Program-made: the position numbers and the translations under genes | The notes under the pieces: model-generated | The model's database searches: none | Told to the model about the DNA's origin: nothing | Seen by the model: the letters and a program-made list of their open reading frames with translations, nothing else | Shown here: positions 37,201-46,482 of the stretch, piece after piece | How positions within the stretch are numbered: the first letter of the stretch is position 1 | How the letters are laid out: every line of letters begins with the position of its first letter | Assembly (NCBI RefSeq): GCF_013155275.1 | Contig: NZ_JABJXS010000009.1 | Span: 1-64,000 of the forward strand | Source: Brenneria sp. hezel4-2-4 | Lineage (GTDB): Bacteria; Pseudomonadota; Gammaproteobacteria; Enterobacterales; Enterobacteriaceae | Reading direction: 5' to 3' | DNA length: 64,000 nt

Positions 37201-38766
37201 ATGAACGCCAATTTTAAAAACGAAATACAAACATTTGGACGCTCACTATTATTACCCATTGCAGTATTAGCGCCCGTCGGGATGTTAATGGGTATTTGCA
37301 GCGCGTTGGGACAGGCCTATATGATCGATAAGCTGCCTTTTTTAGGTAATGCTTATTTCAAGGCTATTCTGTCGTCCGTTGGTTCAATCAGTAGCGTGGT
37401 TTTTCAAAATATCCCGCTGCTGTTTGCCATGGGCGTCGCTTATGGCATGTCAAAAAAAGAAAAAGGGATTGCGGTTTTCTCATCGGTAATTGCTTATATG
37501 ACATTGCTGATATCCATGCATGTCCATTTAAAACTGATGGGGCAATTGGTTGAAGGCAATATGGCTTTTGTCGGGCAGGGGATGGTGCTAGGGATCCAGA
37601 CTCTGAAAATAGAGGCGTTGGGGGGCATTATCGCCGGCTTGTTGGCGGCGAAAGTCACCGATCGTTATTATCGCTTGCAGTTGCCGCTGGCCTTTGCGTT
37701 TTTCAGCGGTAAAAAGTCCGTGGCGATTATATCCATCGCCTTTACGATCCCCGTCGGGCTGCTGATCCCGTTCATCTGGGATGTGTTTACGGCGGGAATG
37801 AAAAGTATTTCAACCGTGATGATGGCGCCTCATATTGGTTCGGGGATCTATATGACGCTTAACCGGCTGCTGATCCCGTTTGGTTTGCATCATGTCCTCA
37901 GTTCCACCGTACGCTTTACCGAGGCGGGCGGAACCTATTTAATCGACGGGCAAACCTATGTCGGTATTTTGCCGGCGATGAATAAAATTCTTTTTGAGTT
38001 AGGCCCCAACCATCCGGCGTGGAATGAATTTATGCCGACGTTGTCGAGTTACCTTGCCTCGTCGCAAATGCTGACCACCTTATTCCGCGTGCCCGCCATT
38101 GGTCTGGCGATGTATCACATGGCGTATTTCAAGAATAAGAAATTTGCCAAAGGGATGATATTGACCGTGGTGCTTACCGCTTTCCTCGGCAACATCACCG
38201 AACCGCTTGAATTCTCCTTCCTGTTTATTGCGCCGAAACTGTTTATTGTCTATTCGATATTGTGCGGATTATTAACCATACCTCTGCAAATATTAGACGT
38301 CTCCATCGGCTATATTCGCGGTACTATTTTTGACTTCGGTATTTTCGGCCTGATGTATGAAAATACCCACTGGGTAAATCTGATCGTGCTCGGCAGTATC
38401 AACTTTGTGGTGTTTTATTTCTTCTTCCGCTGGGCAATTGGCAAGTTCGATATCAAAACGCCCGGTCGTGAAAATGAGATGGCGGACAGCACGCTATTAA
38501 ATAACAAGGAATATGACAAGGTAGCCCAGTTGGTGATTGAGGGATTGGGCGGCAAAAGTAATATCAAACGGGTGGAAAATTGCGTTTCCCGTCTGCGCGT
38601 CGATCTCTACGATCAAAAACTGCTACGGATGGAGTCGCTTAAAGAGTCGGGATCGCTGGGGACGTTTATTCCGTCCAGCAACCATATTCACGTTGTTTTC
38701 GGGCCGCATGTCGAGTTTGTCCGTAACGCGGTAGACGATGTTCTGGCTGGAAATAACCAAGGTTAA
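37201..38766 (+). CDS. PTS enzyme IIBC, glucose/maltose superfamily
   Basis: 521 residues. The IIC membrane domain (about 1-420) has around ten hydrophobic segments and the GNITEPLEFSFLFIAP glucose-family motif. The C-terminal IIB domain (about 430-515) has the phosphorylation cysteine C461 in VENCVSRLRVDL. It lacks IIA, so it would borrow a cellular IIA such as Crr. The closest named relatives by pattern are MalX-like permeases, but the sugar is unknown. It forms a unit with the downstream lyase-family gene 11 bases later, divergent from codA. Confidence 0.9.
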   Translation: MNANFKNEIQTFGRSLLLPIAVLAPVGMLMGICSALGQAYMIDKLPFLGNAYFKAILSSVGSISSVVFQNIPLLFAMGVAYGMSKKEKGIAVFSSVIAYMTLLISMHVHLKLMGQLVEGNMAFVGQGMVLGIQTLKIEALGGIIAGLLAAKVTDRYYRLQLPLAFAFFSGKKSVAIISIAFTIPVGLLIPFIWDVFTAGMKSISTVMMAPHIGSGIYMTLNRLLIPFGLHHVLSSTVRFTEAGGTYLIDGQTYVGILPAMNKILFELGPNHPAWNEFMPTLSSYLASSQMLTTLFRVPAIGLAMYHMAYFKNKKFAKGMILTVVLTAFLGNITEPLEFSFLFIAPKLFIVYSILCGLLTIPLQILDVSIGYIRGTIFDFGIFGLMYENTHWVNLIVLGSINFVVFYFFFRWAIGKFDIKTPGRENEMADSTLLNNKEYDKVAQLVIEGLGGKSNIKRVENCVSRLRVDLYDQKLLRMESLKESGSLGTFIPSSNHIHVVFGPHVEFVRNAVDDVLAGNNQG

Positions 38767-38777
38767 GGGGGATAAAC

Positions 38778-40127
38778 ATGCGCGCACTGTATGACTCAAA
38801 AAGTAAAACCATTGACGATAAAGGCATGAAAAGTCTGTTTACCCATGAGGCGCGGGTACAGTCATGGCTTGATATTGAAGCCGCGCTGGCGCTGGCGCAG
38901 GCCAAAGCGGGGATGATCCCGCAACAGGCGGCGGAGAATATTGCCGCCAACTGTAAGCTGGAACGTATTGATTTGGCGGAGATCGAGCGTCTGTTGCAAC
39001 AAATCGGCCACGGCTTTGTTCCGGTGATAAAGGTGCTGGTCAATGCCTGCGACGCCGAAAGCGGCAAGTATGTGCACTATGGCGTGACGACGCAGAATAT
39101 CCAGCAAACGGCGCATTTGTATATCGTTAAGCAGTTCCATGAGCGACTGTTGCAGTTTGTGGACAGCGTGCTGCTCAACCTTGCCCGGCTGGCGAAAACG
39201 CATAAAGACACCTTGATGGCGGGGCGCACCCATGGCAAACATGCGTTGCCGATTACCTATGGCTATAAGGTCTCGGTGTGGATTTATGAACTGCTGGGCG
39301 CGGTAGAGCGTATGCAGGAAGCGGAGAAACGGGTATTTACCGTGATGATGGGCGGCGCGGTCGGCGCTTTCCATGCCACCGGCGAACCCGGTCGTCGGGT
39401 ACAGGATCTGGTGGCGGAGGCGCTGGGAATGCATGCAATGGCGATCCCGTCGCGTAATGCCCGGGTGTATCGGGCTGAATACATCTCGAATCTGTGTCTG
39501 TTGGCCACCACGCTGCATAAAATCGCCGAAGAAGTTTATCAGACCTCCAGCGAAGAGTTCGGCGAGGTTTCCGAAGCCTTTGCCAAAGGGACGGTCGGCA
39601 GCAGCACCATGCCGCAGAAGGTTAATCCCAAGCTGGCGAAAGGGATCATCGCCAATGCGCAAAGGCTGTATGCGGTATTGACCTCATCGCTGTATGTCTG
39701 CCCGCGTCCGTTCGAAGCGGATAGCTCCGCCTACTTTATTTTTGATGCCAATCTTCAGGAAAGTATTGAGCTGATGGCGGAAATTATCCTGCGGGCCGAA
39801 GAGCTGACCCGGACGTTGGTGATCAACAAGGAGCGGATGCGGCAGAATGTGGGGTTGACGCATGGGCTGATCAACAGTGAAAAAATCATGATGAAGCTGG
39901 TGGATAAACTGGGTAAGGATCCGGCCCACGAGTTGGTTTATCAGGTGGCGATGCGCAGTACCCATGAAAATATTGCCTACCATGAGGCGCTGGCGAGCAA
40001 TCCGGTTATCGCGGCGAATTTCACCACGCAAGAGATTGCCGAACTGTTGGATCCGGCGGCCTATACCGGATTATGCGCGGTACTGGCGGAAGAGATGGCC
40101 GAACAGGTATTCAAGCGGATAGCGTAA
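38778..40127 (+). CDS. Fumarase/aspartase/adenylosuccinate lyase superfamily enzyme
   Basis: 449 residues. The superfamily signature GSSTMPQKVNP is at 274-284, MAGRTHGKHALPITYG near 147-162 provides the catalytic His region, and HYGVTTQNIQQTA lies at 100-112. The layout is closest to bacterial PurB-like/3-carboxymuconate cycloisomerase-like members. This is unlikely to be the housekeeping purB, which lies elsewhere in enterobacteria and is 456 residues with different flanks. Co-transcription with a PTS permease suggests a catabolic beta-elimination of a C-N or C-C adduct brought in by that permease. The substrate is unknown. Confidence 0.85.
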   Translation: MRALYDSKSKTIDDKGMKSLFTHEARVQSWLDIEAALALAQAKAGMIPQQAAENIAANCKLERIDLAEIERLLQQIGHGFVPVIKVLVNACDAESGKYVHYGVTTQNIQQTAHLYIVKQFHERLLQFVDSVLLNLARLAKTHKDTLMAGRTHGKHALPITYGYKVSVWIYELLGAVERMQEAEKRVFTVMMGGAVGAFHATGEPGRRVQDLVAEALGMHAMAIPSRNARVYRAEYISNLCLLATTLHKIAEEVYQTSSEEFGEVSEAFAKGTVGSSTMPQKVNPKLAKGIIANAQRLYAVLTSSLYVCPRPFEADSSAYFIFDANLQESIELMAEIILRAEELTRTLVINKERMRQNVGLTHGLINSEKIMMKLVDKLGKDPAHELVYQVAMRSTHENIAYHEALASNPVIAANFTTQEIAELLDPAAYTGLCAVLAEEMAEQVFKRIA

Positions 40128-40244
40128 ATCAGCGTGATTTTTTTCCGTAAACGGCATCAGGGGGGGCAACGCTAAATAGCTTTGCTCCACTTTAGCCAGA
40201 CCGTGCTGATTGCCTCAATAAGAGGACTTATTCGCGCACTGTAC

Positions 40245-40697
40245 TTAATACACCAGATTGATGGTACGGGTATCGAGATACGTTCCTGGAACATCCTGAA
40301 AAGAGGGAGCCATACTGGCGTAAACCGTATAAGTGCGAGTTTCACTTGTATCGGCGACCAGCGTGTAGCCATCTGTCAGCGTTCCGGTGCTGCTGTCCCA
40401 GATTTGCTGGTTATTGCCTGATGTATAGAGCTGATAATGTGTAGTGTGATTTCCATTGGTCATTTGACGCTGGCCGCCCGTTTCGGCGCCATCAATCATT
40501 ATCTGATAGCTAATGGCGCTGTCTGTGTCAGTGTCTGCCTGACATTTCACCGTGAAAGTAGCCGTACTTTGCAGTGATGTGCCGGTAATCCCTTCTATGG
40601 CGCCGAAATTTAATGCTGTCGTGCTGATCGCACAGCTATAGGCCAGCACTTCCACAGGAAGCAAGGTGAGAAGACACAATAATGTGGTTAATCTCAT
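40245..40697 (-). CDS. Spore coat U-domain fimbrial tip/minor subunit (CsuE-like position)
   Basis: 150 residues with signal peptide MRLTTLLCLLTLLPVEVLAY. The mature part carries the SCPU (spore coat protein U) pattern: CAISTTALNFG near the start, FTVKCQADTD, a central Y.I.ID.G segment and C-terminal RTYTVYASM...YLDTRTINLVY, where the last strand is the donor for chaperone-usher assembly. It overlaps the usher stop by four bases (ATGA). As the last gene of the cluster it is in the place of the Csu tip adhesin, although shorter than typical CsuE. Confidence 0.85.
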   Translation of the reverse strand: MRLTTLLCLLTLLPVEVLAYSCAISTTALNFGAIEGITGTSLQSTATFTVKCQADTDTDSAISYQIMIDGAETGGQRQMTNGNHTTHYQLYTSGNNQQIWDSSTGTLTDGYTLVADTSETRTYTVYASMAPSFQDVPGTYLDTRTINLVY

Positions 40698-43063
40698 GGT
40701 TTTTCTCCGGTAAGGCAGGTCAATGGCCCGATCTCGGGGATCGTGTTGGGTTGAGGGTGATAATCAAAGGCGACGTGACAGGCGGGGTGCTCATTTCGCT
40801 GTACGCTAAGCGTGTTATGCGTGGCAAGGTTTTCAAAGAAAATAATGCCGTCATAGCCAATCACCTGTTGCATACCATTTTCATTCAGGATGGCGGTACT
40901 GCCCAGCGGCATAGGCTGATGGTTGGAATCAACCAACCTGATAGTGGCGCTGTTACTGCGGTGAACGGGAAATTTGGCCAGTACGCCGGCACGATCGCGG
41001 GGGGTGAGGTGGAGCTCGGTGTAACGCAGCGAGACATCCATCGGCACATCGTTGGGATCAATCGACAAATGATTATTTTCATAGGCGTTGAGCGCTTCAA
41101 TAAACATCACGCCATTACGATCGGTCTTACCCAGAGGCCGATTTTCCTGTAATACGGTGATGCCGGATAATCCATCGGTATCGACTACGCCGAAGCTGTC
41201 ATGAATAGTATTCGAGGCGAAAAAATGGCCGCCAAGGGTCGAAATTGCCCCTTGAGCGCTGGCGCGCACCGCATTTCCTTCCTTGCTTCGTTCGATCTCG
41301 GTACCCATCAAACCCCATGGCGATTTGTAATCTAACGCCATATTTTGTCGCGCTCGGCTTCCACTCTGATTGGCGATTTTCCAGCCGACATCGCCACGTT
41401 GTACCGCGGATTGCCGTGCCTGTACGGTTTGATAGTGATTACCGTTGCTTATACTGCTATTGGCGCTGATGGTGGCTCTGCGGCCAAAGGGGATGGAGAA
41501 GCCAATAAAAATACCGCTACCTTGTTGATTGTCGAAATCATGCAACACCGTTATATAACCATAAGAATCAAACGGTAATGAAGCAGAGTAGGTCGCTGAC
41601 AGCGTTGAAGTGGCAATGCGTTCCGATGTTAAATCATAGTCGTTATAAAAAGTGACCATTCTCTTGGCATAAATCAGGCTAAATGAACCCTTGCCGGGTG
41701 ACACGGGAAATCCAATGCTGGCGCGTAGCGTGGTGCCAGGCATCGTGTCGTCGTTGGCGGCGGCAATATCATAAAAATGTTTATCAGCCTGTAGGATACT
41801 GATGCCATAGCTCATGGCAGGTAGAATATGGGAAAAGCCCAGCCCGTATTGGCTCCCCTGCCGGTTACCGAAATGGCTGGTCGCTAATGAAGATGAGAGG
41901 ATGCCGTAGCGGCTGATTAACAGATCGGCGCCGATCCCGCCCATAGCCAGTTTTTCAGTACCTTCAAGATGGCTGGACAGCGTCAGCCCGCTGGTTATGC
42001 CTCGACGATAGCTCAGTGCAGCCGCGCTCTGCGTATAGTCACTGGAACGAGTGGCATAACGGCGGCGTACCAATCCGGTTTCCACGGCCAATGAGTCCAA
42101 CCCTTTTTCGAGTAATGAGGCACCGGTATAAAAAGGCAGCGTCTGTTGGATTTGCCGACCGTTGGCGCTTTTAACCACCATAGCGATTTCCCCACCGCCA
42201 CTTGTCACTGGTAACTGGGTAACTTCAAAGGGACCCGGTTCTACCCGGCTGGACAATTGATGTATACCGTTGACATAGATATCAACGGATGAAGGCACCG
42301 CGACCTCACCGGTAATTCCCGGGCGGGGAAACGTCACCAGATCCGGACGCAGGCTAAAATTGGTGGTCATCTGCATACCCGCCATGCGGATAGGGCGGGT
42401 CCAGGGTAAACCACTATTGATAAAATCGCCGACATTGTAGGTGCGCAGCTTTTCCACATCAGAAACGCTATATGTGCTATTCAGCCGCACGGTTCGGCGA
42501 AGATAAGGATTATTCGTCCGTATTCCGCTGGTTGAAAATACGCCATGATTGCCAAACAACCGTAAATCACCCGTCGTGCTATCACTCAATTGCCCGGCAT
42601 AGTGGGTCATTTGAGTGTCATAATTCAATACCGCGCCATTATCACTGTGTGGAACTGAACCACTGTCTGGCTTTTGGGGAGCGTTCAACTGTTGCGCCAC
42701 CAGATTCTGATTGGGGATTTGCAGATGGAGCGTTTGTGTTTCATTGTCTAATTGATAACGCCAGCCCTGAATAGTGCTTAGGTTGATTAATTCATCGTTC
42801 GTGGCGTTCTGAGAGGGCGGTAAACTCAGCCCTAACCGGGTGAGTTGCGTAACGGTAACAAACAGCTCTCCGTTATCCTCGACAAAATCATCAATGCCTT
42901 CACGCTGTTGTCCGTTTACTACCACGCTGAGCAACAGGTTTTGTCTGGCCGAGGATTCAGCCCAGGCGATGCCATTTAATCCTGGGCAGAACAGGCCGAT
43001 GATGCTCAACAATAATCCCAACGGGCGAACAACATTCAATCTGTGATACCCACATTCAGCCAC
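40694..43063 (-). CDS. Csu-type fimbrial outer-membrane usher
   Basis: 789 residues. A signal-like segment (RPLGLLLSIIGLFCPGLNGI) is followed by an N-terminal domain binding chaperone-subunit complexes, a 24-strand barrel (repeated aromatic beta strands, e.g. SRYGILSSSLATSHFGNRQG) and C-terminal plug-type domains. The block TRPIRMAGMQMTTNFSLRPD and VAVPSSVDIYVNGIHQ are usher landmarks. The length is typical of the Csu/sigma class. It overlaps the chaperone end by 28 bases and the next subunit by four, so the genes are translationally linked. Confidence 0.9.
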   Translation of the reverse strand: MAECGYHRLNVVRPLGLLLSIIGLFCPGLNGIAWAESSARQNLLLSVVVNGQQREGIDDFVEDNGELFVTVTQLTRLGLSLPPSQNATNDELINLSTIQGWRYQLDNETQTLHLQIPNQNLVAQQLNAPQKPDSGSVPHSDNGAVLNYDTQMTHYAGQLSDSTTGDLRLFGNHGVFSTSGIRTNNPYLRRTVRLNSTYSVSDVEKLRTYNVGDFINSGLPWTRPIRMAGMQMTTNFSLRPDLVTFPRPGITGEVAVPSSVDIYVNGIHQLSSRVEPGPFEVTQLPVTSGGGEIAMVVKSANGRQIQQTLPFYTGASLLEKGLDSLAVETGLVRRRYATRSSDYTQSAAALSYRRGITSGLTLSSHLEGTEKLAMGGIGADLLISRYGILSSSLATSHFGNRQGSQYGLGFSHILPAMSYGISILQADKHFYDIAAANDDTMPGTTLRASIGFPVSPGKGSFSLIYAKRMVTFYNDYDLTSERIATSTLSATYSASLPFDSYGYITVLHDFDNQQGSGIFIGFSIPFGRRATISANSSISNGNHYQTVQARQSAVQRGDVGWKIANQSGSRARQNMALDYKSPWGLMGTEIERSKEGNAVRASAQGAISTLGGHFFASNTIHDSFGVVDTDGLSGITVLQENRPLGKTDRNGVMFIEALNAYENNHLSIDPNDVPMDVSLRYTELHLTPRDRAGVLAKFPVHRSNSATIRLVDSNHQPMPLGSTAILNENGMQQVIGYDGIIFFENLATHNTLSVQRNEHPACHVAFDYHPQPNTIPEIGPLTCLTGEKP

Positions 43064-43761
43064 TGATCGGCATGACTTGTCGGGCTGGCGTTTTTCAGGT
43101 GTAAGCGCCTGCCGGGGGTTAACCGATGCAGACGATCGTCGATCAGCCAGTGGCGCTCGCTGCCGGCAAGAATATAAGGCAGACCCGGTCCCTTAAGTTT
43201 AAGCGCGATATTGCCGTCGGTATTCAGCGAAATGTTTGTCAACATGGCGTGCTGTTGACCATGATTGACGGCGATCAATACGGCCTGATCCTGACGTTTC
43301 TCAACCCGCCAGCGAATATCCGCAGTGGATAATGCCTGTGGTTGGGAAAACACCGGGATGGTAAAACGTAACGCCAGCTCGACTTTATTTCTATTGTTAT
43401 CCGGGATTTGGTCAAAGATCACCCGATAAGCTTCTTCTGTTTGGCCCGCGGATTCACGCAATAACAAGCGGATGGTTTGGGATTGACCTGGAGCAATGGT
43501 CGCGAAAGGAGGGCTGATCGACAGTCTGGTCGTATCTTGGTAAGTATCACTGTTAACCGTTTGTGTCCAGGCATAACTGCGGATCTGGACCTGGGTGTTT
43601 TTATCGGAATGATTGGTTAGCGTGAAGCTGGCGGCCCGTTTATTCGCTGACAGTGTTTGACTGATCGGTACAATGGATAGCGCTTGCGCAAAGGTCTGTA
43701 GTGCAATGCACCACAGACCTGCAATCATTAGCGCCCTGAATATTAATCTATTACGGGGCAT
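43036..43761 (-). CDS. Csu-type periplasmic fimbrial chaperone
   Basis: 241 residues with signal peptide (MPRNRLIFRALMIAGLWCIA, cleavage after FAQA). PapD-like two-domain immunoglobulin fold: LSIVPISQTLSANKRAASFT as the G1/A1 edge, TIAPGQSQTIRLLL and EEAYRVIFDQIP (conserved YRv.f.eip). These chaperones donate a strand to fimbrial subunits. It lies between the major subunit (17-base gap) and the usher. Confidence 0.9.
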   Translation of the reverse strand: MPRNRLIFRALMIAGLWCIALQTFAQALSIVPISQTLSANKRAASFTLTNHSDKNTQVQIRSYAWTQTVNSDTYQDTTRLSISPPFATIAPGQSQTIRLLLRESAGQTEEAYRVIFDQIPDNNRNKVELALRFTIPVFSQPQALSTADIRWRVEKRQDQAVLIAVNHGQQHAMLTNISLNTDGNIALKLKGPGLPYILAGSERHWLIDDRLHRLTPGRRLHLKNASPTSHADQWLNVGITD

Positions 43762-43778
43762 AATCGCTAACCTTTGTA

Positions 43779-44282
43779 TTAGTAGTTAATGGTAACTGCG
43801 ATAGTATCCGAGTAGGTGCCAACGGCGGAGGTGAGCTGATTCGCAGCAATCTCGCCGTAAACCGTCAACGTTTGTGTCGCCCCGGAACCTGTTCCGGCCA
43901 CCGTATCCGTATCAATGGTATTGCCCCAGTTGGTGGTATGCGCAGCTTCCTGATACAACCCGTAGTTCAGTGTTGACCCGGCAACCGAGCCAGTTAAGGC
44001 ACGCAAGGCTGTGGTGGCCCCGACGGCCGTCCCTGCGCCAAGACCCACCGTATAAGGTGCCGCATTAGAGCAAAGAATCGACAAGGTTGCGGTGGAATCA
44101 ACGGCGACGCCTGAATAATCAGGGAAGGCGAGAGGCGTGGTTGAGATCGTACAGGCGGCGACCACGGTTGCACTGACCGCCATCGTGTCTGTTGCCGTAG
44201 CGGCAAGCGCTTGAGTAGAAAGCGCACCGCTGAGACACAGTGAAGATAATACTGTCATTTTAATCAATAGATTGTTGGACAT
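43779..44282 (-). CDS. Spore coat U-domain fimbrial major subunit (CsuA/B-like)
   Basis: 167 residues. The signal peptide (LLIKMTVLSSLCLSGALSTQ) ends with ALAA. The mature protein begins ATATDTMAVSATVVAACTIS, has the two-cysteine SCPU fold (CTIS...CSNAAPY) and ends YSDTIAVTINY, the typical donor strand. Low complexity in small residues fits a polymerising pilin. The ATG at 44282 is chosen because the upstream 23 codons would not form a signal peptide. It is the first gene of a four-gene operon subunit-chaperone-usher-tip. Confidence 0.88.
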   Translation of the reverse strand: MSNNLLIKMTVLSSLCLSGALSTQALAATATDTMAVSATVVAACTISTTPLAFPDYSGVAVDSTATLSILCSNAAPYTVGLGAGTAVGATTALRALTGSVAGSTLNYGLYQEAAHTTNWGNTIDTDTVAGTGSGATQTLTVYGEIAANQLTSAVGTYSDTIAVTINY

Positions 44283-44513
44283 GAGGATGCCTTGAAAACG
44301 CAAAAGAAAACTGAATGGATTTGGCGTAAAAACAAGGAGGCCATTTCTCACGTTTAGTCTAACCGTTATTTAAGAGGACATTGGGACTATACCGCTCCAT
44401 ACCCGGCCTTATGTACTGCAAAAACGGCCAATACCCATGATGCGTAATTAAGGTAATAAAAGATAAACGTTGGGAAAATGGCGTATCGTCTTTTTTCCGA
44501 TTTATTGCTTGCA

Positions 44514-45710
44514 TCAGGAATGCTCAATTGCAGGTTGATATTGTAAATAGAGTAATATCGATAGTTTTTTCTGTTTTTCGGGATTTATTTTGGCTAAAAA
44601 AGCATATAGCCATCCAGGTAGATTGACGGCATTAAATAAATCGCTATAGACCGGATTGAGCCCGATAAAGTGTTCTTTATATTTTATCTCCCGATATTGA
44701 TGAGGGGAGGTGCCGATAAATTTTCTGAATATTCTGGCTAATTGTTGTCCATCCCGCAATCCGCAGCGGCGGGCGATTTTATCGATAGGTAAGTTGCTAT
44801 TAATCAATGCCTGTCGTGAGAGTTCAAGACGCAATAATAATAAAAATAAAGAGGGAGAATATCCCATTTGTAGTTTGAAGTGACGTCGAAAATTGCGTTC
44901 GCTCATGGCTAAATAACAGGCGGATTGGGCCGTATTTAAATCTTCATCAATATGAGTAAGCCACCAAAGTATAATGCGATGAGCGATAGATTGCGTGTGC
45001 GTGAAAACAGAATCTAACAGACACGAGGCATTATCCAGATGAGGCGGTTTTAAGGCGCCGGTAGTAAGGCCATCAGTGGTGATTTCCCCTCGATCTGAAC
45101 GCAATAACAGTTGGGCCATTTCTTTTATATTGACGTGCTCACTGGCGGTATAGAATTTACCATCTTGTTGGAGGTCGGCATTCTGTTTTACGCGCAGTGT
45201 CGGATAGCATGCTATCAACCTGGCTATCAGTGATGAGTGGGTCGTGACCGTTCGTTGATTCAATACGCCGGAGGCCGCCAGCCAGAAGATGCCGGTGCCA
45301 AGAGCGATGACGCATCGTGATTGAAAGCAGATCTTACGCAACCAGTGGATAATCGAATCTGGCGGCGTTGAGATCGCCTGTTGAGGACCATGAGCGATAA
45401 TGAGTATATCAATGTCTGCTTGCCGGGAAACTTGCACGGCTTGAGTTTCTACATTCATTAAGGTCGTTGAAGGGGAGGTGATCGAACCGCCGTATAAGGA
45501 GTAAATTCGAGTCACATAATGTATTTTTTCCCCGGGTGAATTTGGTTGATTTTTGTTAAGTGTTGTCAGAATTTCCAATAAGTTAATGACGTCCCCTAGA
45601 AAACAATCCGTGTAAGCCAGGATCACGATTTTCCTGATATCCACCTCAGCGCTGGATGATAAGCACGGGTTAGTTTTTGCAGGCCATAAAAGCCTACTAT
45701 TCGCGTTCAT
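44514..45710 (-). CDS. GlxA-like AraC-family regulator (DJ-1/PfpI plus HTH)
   Basis: 398 residues. The N-terminal two thirds resemble a class I glutamine amidotransferase-like (DJ-1/PfpI) domain: KIVILAYTDCFLGDVINLLE, DILIIAHGPQQ and the FQSRCVIALGTGIFWLAASG elbow. The C-terminal AraC domain is at about 250-345 (MSERNFRRHFKLQMGYSPSL, then KIARRCGLRDGQQLARIFRK). A tail of about 55 residues follows, longer than in typical GlxA-type proteins. It is upstream of and co-directional with the Csu-type fimbrial operon (231-base gap) and is the best candidate for its regulator. That link is inference. Confidence 0.85.
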   Translation of the reverse strand: MNANSRLLWPAKTNPCLSSSAEVDIRKIVILAYTDCFLGDVINLLEILTTLNKNQPNSPGEKIHYVTRIYSLYGGSITSPSTTLMNVETQAVQVSRQADIDILIIAHGPQQAISTPPDSIIHWLRKICFQSRCVIALGTGIFWLAASGVLNQRTVTTHSSLIARLIACYPTLRVKQNADLQQDGKFYTASEHVNIKEMAQLLLRSDRGEITTDGLTTGALKPPHLDNASCLLDSVFTHTQSIAHRIILWWLTHIDEDLNTAQSACYLAMSERNFRRHFKLQMGYSPSLFLLLLRLELSRQALINSNLPIDKIARRCGLRDGQQLARIFRKFIGTSPHQYREIKYKEHFIGLNPVYSDLFNAVNLPGWLYAFLAKINPEKQKKLSILLYLQYQPAIEHS

Positions 45711-46003
45711 GATAGAATGCTATTTTTTATAATATTCATTTTTAACAGAGTCCCAGAGTGTGTTCATGTGACACGGCACCGCCATTTCTGGACAGATAAC
45801 TACATTTACTGTAGCAGAGTTATGAAATTAAGCGGTGTGACCAGGGGGAAAGGATTGTTGGTTGCCGTAAAGGATACTTATTGTATTTTGCATACGGGTG
45901 TGTTCTAAATCTTATCGAAAGAAAAACAGCCGCAACTTATTCGACATTAATAAGAAAAATTTCATATACCAATAATGTTTTTACAACTATCAGGATAGAA
46001 AAA

Positions 46004-46414
46004 ATGACCGAAGCGCTAAAAATATTAAATAACATTCGTACACTGCGTGCTCAGGCTCGTGAGCTTGATCTGGCAACACTGGAAGAAATGCTGGAGAAGC
46101 TGACCGCTATTGTGGAAGATCGCCGTGAGGAAGAAGCCTCAATTCAAAAAGAACAGGCTGAACGTCAGGCCAAGCTTGAAGTCTTCCGCGCCAAGTTGCT
46201 GGAAGAAGGTATTGATCCTGTCGAACTTCTTGAAGTCATATCACAAAAATCGGCAAAATCCGCAAAGGTTAAACGTGAACCTCGTCCTGCCAGATATAAA
46301 TATATTGATGAAAATGGCGATGAGAAAACCTGGACTGGTCAGGGACGTACTCCCAAGGCTATCAAAGAAGCACTTGATAATGGCAAGGTCTTGGAAGATT
46401 TTGAGATCCGATAA
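46004..46414 (+). CDS. H-NS/StpA-like nucleoid protein
   Basis: 136 residues. The N-terminal oligomerisation domain [20 protein letters not shown], a coiled coil at about 30-65 with many Glu/Lys, a linker rich in K/S/A (90-100) and the C-terminal DNA-binding domain with the TWTGQGRTP hook. Identity is highest at both ends. The middle and the ending [17 protein letters not shown] are unlike housekeeping H-NS and closer to StpA-type paralogues. The ATG at 46004 gives the family N-terminus; the frame is open from 45881. It may silence nearby AT-rich genes such as the fimbrial cluster. Confidence 0.92.
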   Translation: MTEALKILNNIRTLRAQARELDLATLEEMLEKLTAIVEDRREEEASIQKEQAERQAKLEVFRAKLLEEGIDPVELLEVISQKSAKSAKVKREPRPARYKYIDENGDEKTWTGQGRTPKAIKEALDNGKVLEDFEIR

Positions 46415-46431
46415 CAAAAAGTCAGTAATCA

Positions 46432-46463
46432 GGAACGTTTCTCATCAGGAAACTTCCCTTTTA
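46432..46463 (+). terminator. Probable terminator of the H-NS-like gene
   Basis: GGAA-c-GTTTC (46432-46441) pairs with GAAAC-TTCC (46449-46457), nine pairs with one bulge, followed by CTTTTAG. It lies 17 bases after the stop codon and before a convergent gene. Confidence 0.55.
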
Positions 46464-46482
46464 GTTATGAATAAAAATGTTA

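Noticed and set aside
38778-40127. Calling the lyase purB
   Set aside because: It has the superfamily signature, but the context (PTS operon) and sequence pattern are not those of housekeeping adenylosuccinate lyase.
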